Below are positions 1-7,163 of a stretch of 11,921 nt of DNA, piece after piece. The number at the start of each line of letters is the position of its first letter. Positions within the stretch are counted from its first letter, which is position 1. Under the pieces are notes generated by a model that saw nothing but the letters and a program-made list of their open reading frames with translations, was not told where the DNA came from and did not search any database. This stretch comes from Candidatus Avoscillospira stercoripullorum. GTDB lineage: Bacteria; Bacillota; Clostridia; Oscillospirales; Oscillospiraceae. Location: NCBI GenBank assembly GCA_018712905.1, contig DVGD01000083.1, positions 1 through 11,921 of the forward strand. The letters are read 5' to 3'. The position numbers and the translations under genes were made by a program.

Positions 1-920
1 CCTTTGGTTGGCTCGTTGACCAGGACATGGGTCACAGCGCCCACCAGCTTCCCGTCCTGGAGGATGGGAGATCCGCTCATGCCCTGGACAATTCCGCCCG
101 TGGCGGCAAGCAAGGCCGGGTCTGTGATCTTGAGCATGAGATTTCGCCCGGTATGGCTGGTATTGGAAAACACTTTTTCAATCTCCACGCAATAGGTGGC
201 AACCTCATGGTCGCTGACATTGCAGCGGATCTCCGCCTCTCCCGGATGCACTTCCTCCGGGGAAGCAACCGGTACCGGCGTACCGGCGACTGGAGTGGTC
301 AGCCGCCCGAAGACGCCCTGCTCAGTGTTGGCAGACACTTCGCCAAGAATGTCCTCCACGTGGAAGACGCCTCGGAGTTCCCCTGGCTTTCCCACCTTTC
401 CCTTTTCCACCTGGGACACCGTGGAGCGCACCACCACACCGGCCTCCAGAGGCATGAGGATGGAGGTCTCTGCGTCGTTGACGCCGTGTCCCAATGCGCC
501 AAAATTCCCAGTATTAGGGTCATAGTAGGTCACCGTGCCGATCCCTGCCACGGAATCCCGCACATAAGCGCCCAGCCGACTGCCGTCTGCCGTTTTTTGC
601 GGATTGACGCAAAATTCCGCTTCCTTGCCGTTGCGCAGCACCGTGAGCACCACCTGGCTCTCCTCCAGGCTCTCTTGCAGCGCTGCCACGGTATGGACAG
701 CCTCGCCATCCACTTCGATAATCACATCGCCCTTCCGAAGTCCCGCGCGCTCGGCGGAGGATTCTTCTGCAAAGCCAGTAACCAGTACGCCCTGGGTATC
801 GAGCTTCATGCCAATGGTACATCCGCCGGGAATGAGCATCTTCGGCGCCGCCGCGGCCTCTACAGACAGGAAGAGCGCCGCACAGAGCGCGGCGCACCAT
901 CTGATCCAATGTTGTTTCAT
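1..920 (-). CDS. spoIVB: SpoIVB serine peptidase (S55 family), 3' end cut by window edge
   Basis: Sporulation signalling protease. In Bacillus subtilis it is secreted from the forespore into the intermembrane space, where it cleaves SpoIVFA and so triggers pro-sigma-K processing. The 306 visible residues begin with a signal peptide or anchor (basic start, hydrophobic residues about 9-20, then an Ala run). A PDZ domain follows at about 30-105 and the S55 peptidase domain from about 113. Seen directly are GALGHGVND with H145, ITDPALL with D267 and GIVQGMSGSP with S282. The D-to-S spacing of 15 equals that of the B. subtilis triad H236/D363/S378. The frame runs open off the left edge at ...NEPTKG, and family alignment suggests only about 10-20 residues are missing. 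The ATG at 920 has an AGGAG site at 927-931. The region before the PDZ is about 90 residues shorter than in B. subtilis. The gene is separated from the upstream operon by a terminator. spo0A usually lies downstream in spore formers but is not visible here. Confidence 0.95.
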   Translation of the reverse strand, partial: MKQHWIRWCAALCAALFLSVEAAAAPKMLIPGGCTIGMKLDTQGVLVTGFAEESSAERAGLRKGDVIIEVDGEAVHTVAALQESLEESQVVLTVLRNGKEAEFCVNPQKTADGSRLGAYVRDSVAGIGTVTYYDPNTGNFGALGHGVNDAETSILMPLEAGVVVRSTVSQVEKGKVGKPGELRGVFHVEDILGEVSANTEQGVFGRLTTPVAGTPVPVASPEEVHPGEAEIRCNVSDHEVATYCVEIEKVFSNTSHTGRNLMLKITDPALLAATGGIVQGMSGSPILQDGKLVGAVTHVLVNEPTK

Positions 921-954
921 GTGCTTCTCCTCGCTTCACTTTGATTTCCCCGCT

Positions 955-982
955 TAATATGGCTGCATCCAGGGCAATTCAA
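955..982 (-). promoter_or_regulatory. Candidate spoIVB promoter
   Basis: Between the terminator at 1025-1071 and the spoIVB start there must be a promoter if the gene is expressed independently. On the minus strand the best candidate combines TTGAAT (977-982), a 17-nt spacer and TATTAA (954-959), a 4/6 plus 4/6 match to the vegetative consensus. Overlapping it is CATATTA (955-961), which fits the CATnnTA -10 element of forespore sigma-G. I found no convincing gHATR -35 at 17-18 nt upstream of that element. B. subtilis spoIVB is read by forespore sigma factors, so a sigma-G assignment is attractive but not shown by the sequence. Confidence 0.35.
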
Positions 983-1024
983 CCGCAATTTCCGCTAGAA
1001 AAAACCTCCGCCTTTTCCTGCTGC

Positions 1025-1071
1025 AAAAAAACGGCCGAAAGAACGCTTGCTAGCATTCCTTCAGCCGTTTT
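1025..1071 (-). terminator. Strong intrinsic terminator ending the greA-to-DUF2461 operon
   Basis: Minus-strand RNA folds into an uninterrupted stem of 19 bp. Its arms are 1053-1071 and 1028-1046, with a 6-nt loop (UAGCAA) and three G.U wobbles. The outer part pairs AAAACGGC with GCCGUUUU, and seven U residues (1031-1025) follow. The same DNA read on the plus strand would place C.A mismatches at the three wobble positions, so the element is directional. It starts 7 nt after the stop codon of the DUF2461 gene and insulates spoIVB from the upstream operon. Confidence 0.9.
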
Positions 1072-1078
1072 ACCAATT

Positions 1079-1744
1079 TTAAACATCGCTGGTAAAGCGC
1101 AAACAGTATTCATAGAGCGGCAGCAGCGCCTTGAGCGTCTTCACCACCTCACCGGCAAGCGCCGGGGAAAAGAGCAGCTCGTCAGGACTGCGATCGCAGT
1201 CCATCATCAGGCCACGGACATTATAATAGGGCGCAACGGCAGCATTGGGGCAGGCACGCTTTCGCTGATACTGCTCCCCAGTGAGCATAAGTCCCGTCTC
1301 CCCTTCCAGCTTCTTCACCAAATCGAGAAACTCCTCCGGGCGGTAGTCCAAAAGGCTTCGAAACTTGGCCAACGCCGCCGTCTTGGGACGCCACAGGACA
1401 AAGCCATAGCTATAGGCCTCGGGACGAATTTCAAAGTACAGCGTGGGCTGCTCGCTCCAGGCAAGACCGTCCGGGCGCATGCTTAACCACAGGCTCTCCT
1501 TATAGGGCGTGGGCGGGTGCAGCCGGGCATCCCGGTAGATTCTCGAGAGCTTACAGGCCAAGTTGGGCACGTCCTGAAAGGCGGCAAACACCACCTGGGA
1601 GAGCGCCTTCATGGGCTGGTAGAGCGTTTGATCGTACTGCGCCTTGTGGGCGAGAAACCAGTCGCGATTGTTGTTCAGCCGAATGCCCCAGAGAAAGTCC
1701 ACCGTCTCCGGGGAAAAGCCTTGAAACGCATCCATGCCGCTCAC
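1079..1744 (-). CDS. DUF2461 (TIGR02453) family protein of unknown function
   Basis: A 221-residue soluble protein without signal peptide or membrane segments. It matches the DUF2461 family by its N-terminal pattern FSPETVDFLWGIRLNNNRDW (about 10-29), the central RIYRDARLHPPTPYKESLWL (68-87) and YFEIRPEAYSYGFVLWRP (103-120), which are the three conserved blocks of that family. Its biochemical role is unknown and I do not assign one. The GTG at 1744 overlaps the rnc stop as GTGA, suggesting translational coupling. An ATG three codons later (1735) is a credible alternative because GGTGA lies 5 nt before it. It is the last gene before the operon terminator. Elsewhere rnc is often followed by smc and ftsY, so its position after rnc is a local feature. 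Confidence 0.88.
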   Translation of the reverse strand: MSGMDAFQGFSPETVDFLWGIRLNNNRDWFLAHKAQYDQTLYQPMKALSQVVFAAFQDVPNLACKLSRIYRDARLHPPTPYKESLWLSMRPDGLAWSEQPTLYFEIRPEAYSYGFVLWRPKTAALAKFRSLLDYRPEEFLDLVKKLEGETGLMLTGEQYQRKRACPNAAVAPYYNVRGLMMDCDRSPDELLFSPALAGEVVKTLKALLPLYEYCLRFTSDV

Positions 1745-2445
1745 CGCTGCGCCAGAGCTTCCGCATACTCCCGGGGGAAGAGTGCCTTGAGGGCTTCGTC
1801 CGCGGCGGCCTGCTCTGCCTTCTTCTTGCTCTTGCCGGCGCCGGTTCCGACAACCACCCCATTGCGCTCTACCTGCACGAGGAAGCGCTTATCGTGATCA
1901 GGGCCGGATTCACCGGTGAGTGTATAGCGAATGATCTGATCCTTTTCCCGCTGCACCAGCTCCTGGAGCATGGTTTTGCAGTCAAAATTGCCGGGATGCC
2001 CAGTGGGGATCTCCTGGAGAATCAAGCGCTCGATGATCCCCTTGGCAGCTGCAAAGCCGCCGTCCAAATAGGCCGCTGCCAGAATGGATTCCACCGCATC
2101 GGCCACAATGCTGTCGCGGTGGCGTCCGCCGCCCTGCTCCTCTCCGTGTCCCAGGAGGAGAAACTCTCCCAATCTGAGGCCGGCTGCCGCCTTGGCCAGG
2201 CTGCGCTCACACACCAGGTCGGCTCGGATTCTCGTGAGGTCACCCTCCGGGCGGTCAGGCAGGCTGCGGTACAGGGCATCTGCCACCACAAAGCCCAAAA
2301 TGCTGTCGCCCAAAAACTCCAGGCGTTCGTTGCTGCTGCGGCCGTCCCGCCGCTCGTTGGCATAGGAGCTGTGGGTTAGCGCATTTTCCAAAAGCGCTTG
2401 GTTCTGGAAGTGATAGCCCAGGCCGCGCTCCAGTTCTTCATACAT
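1741..2445 (-). CDS. rnc: Ribonuclease III
   Basis: Double-strand-specific endoribonuclease that processes rRNA precursors and structured mRNAs. It has 234 residues, the normal length. The catalytic domain spans about 1-145 with the signature NERLEFLGDSIL. Metal-binding residues are E40, E43 and D47 in the first helix and D116 and E119 in DSIVADAVES, matching the E. coli E38/E41/D45/D114/E117 set. A double-stranded-RNA-binding domain follows at about 154-222, ending in the KSKKKAEQAAADEAL helix. The ATG at 2445 has an AGAGGAA ribosome site. The gene lies 14 nt after plsX, where many bacteria carry acpP (acyl carrier protein). Its TGA stop overlaps the GTG of the DUF2461 gene. Confidence 0.97.
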   Translation of the reverse strand: MYEELERGLGYHFQNQALLENALTHSSYANERRDGRSSNERLEFLGDSILGFVVADALYRSLPDRPEGDLTRIRADLVCERSLAKAAAGLRLGEFLLLGHGEEQGGGRHRDSIVADAVESILAAAYLDGGFAAAKGIIERLILQEIPTGHPGNFDCKTMLQELVQREKDQIIRYTLTGESGPDHDKRFLVQVERNGVVVGTGAGKSKKKAEQAAADEALKALFPREYAEALAQR

Positions 2446-2459
2446 GTGTATATTCCTCT

Positions 2460-3503
2460 TTATGTTGTCTCATCGCTCTGGGGCTTGGTCAGCTGATTTA
2501 AGGCCTGCACCTGCTCCTTGAGCGCCTCGGCCATGCCGCCGTTGGCCGCTTCCATGGCCTGGCGCACCGCCGAGCGGATGGCACGGGCATCCGAGGAGCC
2601 ATGCGCCTTGACCACGGGCTTGGAAATGCCCAGGAGCATGGTGCCGCCCACCTCGCGGTAGTCCAGCTTCTTCTTAAAGGCGGTGATTCCGTCGCGGCAG
2701 AAGAGCGCAGCCACCTTGGTGAGCAGATTCTTCCCAAACATTTCTTTGAGCATACCGCTCATAAAACTCGCTGTGCCCTCAATGGTCTTGAGGAGGACAT
2801 TGCCGGAGAAGCCGTCGGCCACCAACACGTCCACCTGGCCGGACATCACATCCCGCGCCTCCATGTTGCCCACAAACTGTAAAATACCCATGTCCTGCGC
2901 TTTTTGCAGCATGGCAAAGGTATCCTTTTGCAGCTGCGTTCCCTTGCCCTCCTCGGTGCCGATGTTGAGAAGCGCCACCTTGGGCTGCGCCTTGCCCTGC
3001 ACCCGCTGGGCATAGATGGATCCCAGCACGGCGAACTGGGCGAGAAACTCCGGCGTACACTCAGCGTTGGCGCCACAGTCGATGAGCAGGGTTGAGCCGG
3101 TTTTCGTGGGTATCTCCGGGCAGAGCGCCGCGCGGCGGATCCCCTTGACCCGCTTGACCACCAGCGTGGCGGCGCTCAGGAGCGCACCGGTGCTGCCGGC
3201 AGAGATAAAGGCATCTCCTGCGCCCTCGGAGAGCATTCTCAGTCCCACCACCATGGAGGACTCCCGGCGGGTACGCACCACATTGGCAGGATCGTCGGTC
3301 ATCTCTACCACATCCTCAGCATTGGCAATCTCCACGCCCTTGGGTAGGGTATCCAACCCCAGGGCGCTCAGACTCTTGAGAATGGCCTCACCGCGTCCCA
3401 CCAGCACAATCTGCACGCCAAACTCCGCTGCGGCGTCAATAGCGCCCCGGACGATGGCCTCGGGGGCATGATCGCCGCCCATGGCATCTATGAGAATTCT
3501 CAT
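2460..3503 (-). CDS. plsX: Phosphate acyltransferase PlsX
   Basis: Converts acyl-ACP and phosphate to acyl-phosphate, the donor used by PlsY for the first acylation of glycerol-3-phosphate in phospholipid synthesis. It is a peripheral membrane enzyme. From the chosen start it has 347 residues, a typical length. Family landmarks are DAMGGDHAP (6-14), ISAGSTGALLSA (about 100-111), NIGTEEGKG (180-188), DGFSGNVLLK (230-239), the KKLDYREVGG block and AHGSSDA (300-306). An in-frame ATG at 3512 would add MLA, but it directly abuts the AAAGGA site, whereas the ATG at 3503 has 8-nt spacing and begins MRILIDAMGGDHAP as homologues do. It lies 29 nt after trmFO. Neither rpmF nor acpP, its usual neighbours in many Firmicutes, is adjacent. 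Confidence 0.97.
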   Translation of the reverse strand: MRILIDAMGGDHAPEAIVRGAIDAAAEFGVQIVLVGRGEAILKSLSALGLDTLPKGVEIANAEDVVEMTDDPANVVRTRRESSMVVGLRMLSEGAGDAFISAGSTGALLSAATLVVKRVKGIRRAALCPEIPTKTGSTLLIDCGANAECTPEFLAQFAVLGSIYAQRVQGKAQPKVALLNIGTEEGKGTQLQKDTFAMLQKAQDMGILQFVGNMEARDVMSGQVDVLVADGFSGNVLLKTIEGTASFMSGMLKEMFGKNLLTKVAALFCRDGITAFKKKLDYREVGGTMLLGISKPVVKAHGSSDARAIRSAVRQAMEAANGGMAEALKEQVQALNQLTKPQSDETT

Positions 3504-3511
3504 GGCTAACA

Positions 3512-3517
3512 TCCTTT
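3512..3517 (-). promoter_or_regulatory. Ribosome binding site deciding the plsX start
   Basis: AAAGGA on the minus strand, 8 nt before the ATG at 3503. The upstream ATG at 3512 overlaps the last base of this site and so is unlikely to be used. Confidence 0.7.
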
Positions 3518-3532
3518 CTCTCTGTGGCAGAT

Positions 3533-4840
3533 TTACCGGAGGTCTGGCAGCATTCCGTCAACGATCTCCAGTGCGCGATGGGCAATGGCCAGATTCTTGT
3601 TGGCCTTCCCCTTCACCCGATATTCCAGCGGCGCCAGAATGCCGAAATTGACATTCATGGGCTGGAAGTTCACTGCGTTTGGATTGGAAATATAGTGTCC
3701 CAGGGCGCCGATGGCTGTCTCCCGCGGGAAGACCGGCGGCTCCTTGCCCTGCACCTTGAAGGCCATGGCCACCGCGGCAAGATACCCGGAAGCCGTGGAT
3801 TCCACATACCCCTCCACGCCGGTCATCTGTCCGGCAAAGGCCACCAGGGGGTTGCGGCGGTCTGCATAGAAGCAGTCAAGCAGGGTGGGCGAATGTAAAA
3901 ATGTATTGCGGTGCATCACGCCATAGCGCACAAATTCCGCATCGTGCAAGGCGGGAATCATGGAAAAGACCCGCTTTTGCTCTGGAAAACGCAGGTGCGT
4001 CTGGAAGCCCACCAGGTTATAGATGGTGCCCGCCGCATTGTCCCGCCTAAGCTGCACCACGGCGTAGGGCTCCCGCCCGGTTTTGGGATCCTTCAGCCCC
4101 ACGGGCTTCAAGGGGCCATAGCGCAGCGTATCCACGCCGCGGCGCGCCATGACCTCCACGGGCATACAGCCCTCAAAGACCATCTTGTCCTCAAAGCCGT
4201 GCACCTCCGCCTCCTGGGCGTGGGCAAGCTCATAGACAAAGGCGGCATACTCCTCATAGTCGAGGGAGCAATTGATATAGTCTGCGCTGCCCCGGTCATA
4301 GCGGGAGGCAAACCAGGCGCAGTTCATGTCGATACTCTCCGCTGTGACCAGCGGCGCCGCGGCGTCAAAGAAATTGAGATACTCCTGACCGCCAAAATAG
4401 CTGCGGATGGCCTCGCTCATGGCCTCGCTGGTGAGAGGACCCGTGGCGATGATCACCGGCGGCGCCGGAATCTCCGTAACCTCTCCCTCCACCACCGTAA
4501 TCAGCGGATGGGAGCGAATTTTCTCCGTGACCATGCCGGAGAATCCATAGCGATCCACGGCCAGCGCGCCGCCGGCCTCCACCCTGGTGGCGTCGGCACA
4601 GGTGAGAATCAGGCTTCCCACCCGGCGCAGCTCCTCCTTTAGGAGTCCCACGGCATTCTCCAGGCGGTCTCCCCGCAGGGAGTTGGAGCACACCAGCTCG
4701 GCAAAGTCTGGCGCATGGTGCGCCGGGGTCATCTTCTGGGGCTTCATCTCCATCAGGCGCACCGGAATCCCTCGTTCTGCCAGCTGCCAGGCCGCTTCAC
4801 AGCCCGCCAGGCCGGCGCCTACTACGGTTACTGCTTCCAT
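3533..4840 (-). CDS. trmFO: Folate/FAD-dependent tRNA (uracil-54-C5)-methyltransferase TrmFO
   Basis: Makes ribothymidine at tRNA position 54 using methylenetetrahydrofolate as carbon donor and FADH2 as reductant; formerly called Gid. The 435-residue length is typical. It has an N-terminal dinucleotide-binding fold VTVVGAGLAGCEAAWQLAERG (GxGxxG at 8-13, acidic E31). The conserved CSNSLRG carries C51 and FEGCMPVE carries C225, corresponding to B. subtilis C53 and C226. Further family blocks are LRRDNAAGTIYNLVGFQTHL and AGQMTGVEGYVESTASGYLA. The C-terminal NPNAVNFQPMNVNFG also fits. The ATG at 4840 has GGGGGAG just upstream. It sits 17 nt after topA, an order (dprA-topA-trmFO) common in Firmicutes. 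Confidence 0.97.
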   Translation of the reverse strand: MEAVTVVGAGLAGCEAAWQLAERGIPVRLMEMKPQKMTPAHHAPDFAELVCSNSLRGDRLENAVGLLKEELRRVGSLILTCADATRVEAGGALAVDRYGFSGMVTEKIRSHPLITVVEGEVTEIPAPPVIIATGPLTSEAMSEAIRSYFGGQEYLNFFDAAAPLVTAESIDMNCAWFASRYDRGSADYINCSLDYEEYAAFVYELAHAQEAEVHGFEDKMVFEGCMPVEVMARRGVDTLRYGPLKPVGLKDPKTGREPYAVVQLRRDNAAGTIYNLVGFQTHLRFPEQKRVFSMIPALHDAEFVRYGVMHRNTFLHSPTLLDCFYADRRNPLVAFAGQMTGVEGYVESTASGYLAAVAMAFKVQGKEPPVFPRETAIGALGHYISNPNAVNFQPMNVNFGILAPLEYRVKGKANKNLAIAHRALEIVDGMLPDLR

Positions 4841-4857
4841 GGTACTCCCCCATTCGT

Positions 4858-7146
4858 CTACTCCGTCTTGGCTTCCGCTTTCTTCCGCGGCGCCTTGGCT
4901 GCCGCTGTTTTCTTCACCGCCGTCTTCTTAGCGGCGGGCTTCTTCGCAGGCTTTTTCTCTGGGGCTGCCGCTTCGGCTTCCTTAGTCTCCTCTGCCGCTG
5001 CCTCCGCCTCAGCCGCTTCCACAGAAGCGGCAGGCTTGCGCCGGTATCCCCGCTGATCCTCCGGCAGGAAGTTCGGGCACGCCTCGTTGATGCAGAAGGG
5101 CTTGCTGGCGCCCCGGCCGGACTTTTTGAACATGGTCTGGCCGCAGGAGGGGCAGTCAAATTCCGTGGGCACGTCCCAGGTCATAAAGCCGCACTCCGCG
5201 CCGCGCTCACAGGAATAATAAGCAAAGCCCCGCTTGGACTTGCGCTTGAGCATGCCGGCGCCGCACTTGGGGCAGCGCCCCGGCATATGCTCCACGATGG
5301 GCTTGGTGTTCTTGCACTCCGGGAAGCCCGGGCATGCCAGGAAGCGGCCAAAGCGGCCGTACTTGATGACCATCTTCCGGCCGCACAGCTCGCAGATCTC
5401 CTCGGTCTCCTCCTCGGGCACCTTGAGGCGGGTGTCCTTGAGGGCTTCCTCCGCCTCCTCCATGTCCTTGTGGAAGCCGGCATAGAAATCGGCAAGCACC
5501 TGCTTCCAGGGAAGCTTGCCCTCCTCTACCTGGTCGAGCTGCTGCTCCATATGCGCGGTAAAGGCCACATCAATGATATCCTGGAAGCGCTCCTTCATAA
5601 GCCCGGTGACCACCTCGCCCAAGGGCGTGGGCCACAGGCGCTTTTCCTTTTTGATGACATAGTCGCGATCCTGGATGGTGGAGATGATGCTGGCGTAGGT
5701 GGAAGGCCGCCCCACGCCCTTTTCCTCCATGGCGCGCACCAGTGTTGCCTCGGTGTAGCGCGCCGGGGGCTGGGTAAAGTGCTGCTCCGGCTGCACGCCG
5801 GTGAGGTTGAGCCCCTCTCCCTCGGCAAGATCCGGCAGCGGAGACTGCACTTCCTCCTGCTCGTCGTCCTTGCCCTCCTCATAGAGGGCAGTAAAGCCGG
5901 CGAACTTGAGGCTCTGATGGTTGGCGCGGAACTTATTCACGCCGCAGGACGCTTCAATGGCCACATTGTCATAGAGAGCGCAGGCCATCTGCGAAGCAGT
6001 AAAGCGATCCCAGATGAGCTTATAGAGCCGGAACTGATCCTTGTTGAGGTCTGCCCGCACCCGCTCGGGATCCAGCGAAACATTGCTGGGACGAATGGCT
6101 TCGTGGGCATCCTGGGCAGCAGACTTGGTCTTATAGCGATGGGGCTCTCCATAGTAATATTGCTCGCCCCACCGGCCGAGGATATAGTCTTTGGCGGCGG
6201 CCAAGGCTTCCTCAGAGATGCGCTGGGAGTCGGTACGCATATAGGTGATGAGACCCACAGCGCCAATGCCGGAAATCTCCACGCCTTCATAGAGCTGCTG
6301 CGCCAAGGCCATGGTGCGCTTGGGCGTCATACCCAGCTTCCGGGATGCCTCCTGCTGGAGGGTGGAGGTGATAAAGGGCGGGGCAGGGCTGCGCTTTTTC
6401 TCGGTGCGCTTGACGCTCTCTACCGTAAAGGGCTTTCCCTGCACCGAAGCAATGACGCCGTTTACCTCATCCTCATTGTGGAGATCCCGCTTCTTGGGAT
6501 CGCCGTAAAAGCGTGCGGTGAAAGCGCCGTGCTTTTCCTGCCGCGCCAGGTTGACGTCGATGGTCCAGTACTCCTGGGGCTGGAAGGCGCGGATTTCCTC
6601 CTCGCGATCCACCACCAGCCTGGTGGCCACCGACTGCACCCGTCCGGCCGAAAGGCCGCGGCGCACCTTCTTCCACAGCAATGGGGAGAGCTGATAGCCC
6701 ACAATACGGTCGAGAATCCGCCGCGCCTGCTGGGCGTCCACCAGATCCTGGTCGATGGCGCGGGGGTTCTGAATGGCACGGGTCACCACGCCACGGGTAA
6801 TCTCATTGAATGTAACCCGGTTCACCTGGCTGTCGGGAATGCCCAGGAGTGCCTGGAGATGCCAGGAAATGGCCTCGCCCTCGCGATCCGGGTCGGTTGC
6901 CAGATATATCTGATCGCACTTTTTGGCTGATGCTTTCAAATCTCGAATGATGTCTTCCTTGCCTTTGACGGGCTGATAGACCGGCGTGAAGTCGTGCTCC
7001 AAGTCCACGCCCATGGTGCTCTTGGGCAGATCCCGCAGGTGACCCATGCATGCCTTGACCTCATAGTCGCTGCCCAGATATTTTCCGATTGTCTTGGCCT
7101 TGGACGGCGACTCGACAATCACCAGATTGGTCTTTGCCTTCGGCAT
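4858..7146 (-). CDS. topA: DNA topoisomerase I (type IA) with a lysine-rich C-terminal tail
   Basis: Relaxes negative supercoils by cutting one strand and forming a 5'-phosphotyrosine link. It has 762 residues. The Toprim domain (about 7-115) shows VESPSKAKTIGKYLG with E12 and ATDPDREGE with D85, D87 and E89. The catalytic tyrosine is Y302 in GLITYMRTDSQRIS, and the EKGVGRPSTYA block is at 475-485. Three C4 zinc-ribbon modules follow: C585/C588/C605/C611, C625/C628/C646/C652 and C665/C668/C685/C690. From about 709 the chain is low complexity, first acidic (EAEAAAEETKEAEAAAPE) and then a Lys/Ala/Pro tail resembling histone H1 (about 730-762). Similar basic tails are known in actinobacterial TopA, where they aid processivity; the role here is inferred. 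The ATG at 7146 has AAGGAG at 7-nt spacing, and the gene lies 17 nt after dprA. Confidence 0.98.
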   Translation of the reverse strand: MPKAKTNLVIVESPSKAKTIGKYLGSDYEVKACMGHLRDLPKSTMGVDLEHDFTPVYQPVKGKEDIIRDLKASAKKCDQIYLATDPDREGEAISWHLQALLGIPDSQVNRVTFNEITRGVVTRAIQNPRAIDQDLVDAQQARRILDRIVGYQLSPLLWKKVRRGLSAGRVQSVATRLVVDREEEIRAFQPQEYWTIDVNLARQEKHGAFTARFYGDPKKRDLHNEDEVNGVIASVQGKPFTVESVKRTEKKRSPAPPFITSTLQQEASRKLGMTPKRTMALAQQLYEGVEISGIGAVGLITYMRTDSQRISEEALAAAKDYILGRWGEQYYYGEPHRYKTKSAAQDAHEAIRPSNVSLDPERVRADLNKDQFRLYKLIWDRFTASQMACALYDNVAIEASCGVNKFRANHQSLKFAGFTALYEEGKDDEQEEVQSPLPDLAEGEGLNLTGVQPEQHFTQPPARYTEATLVRAMEEKGVGRPSTYASIISTIQDRDYVIKKEKRLWPTPLGEVVTGLMKERFQDIIDVAFTAHMEQQLDQVEEGKLPWKQVLADFYAGFHKDMEEAEEALKDTRLKVPEEETEEICELCGRKMVIKYGRFGRFLACPGFPECKNTKPIVEHMPGRCPKCGAGMLKRKSKRGFAYYSCERGAECGFMTWDVPTEFDCPSCGQTMFKKSGRGASKPFCINEACPNFLPEDQRGYRRKPAASVEAAEAEAAAEETKEAEAAAPEKKPAKKPAAKKTAVKKTAAAKAPRKKAEAKTE

Positions 7147-7163
7147 GTTGTTGCTCCTTCGAA

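Noticed and set aside
27..944. A 305-codon plus-strand open frame at the left edge
   Set aside because: The minus strand encodes spoIVB with its full catalytic triad across the same bases; the plus-strand product is rich in His and Arg and resembles nothing known.
5287..6930. A 547-codon open frame on the plus strand opposite topA
   Set aside because: It mirrors topA codon structure in a GC-rich gene, shows no recognisable domain (His/Leu/Gly-rich composition) and lies entirely inside a certain gene on the other strand.
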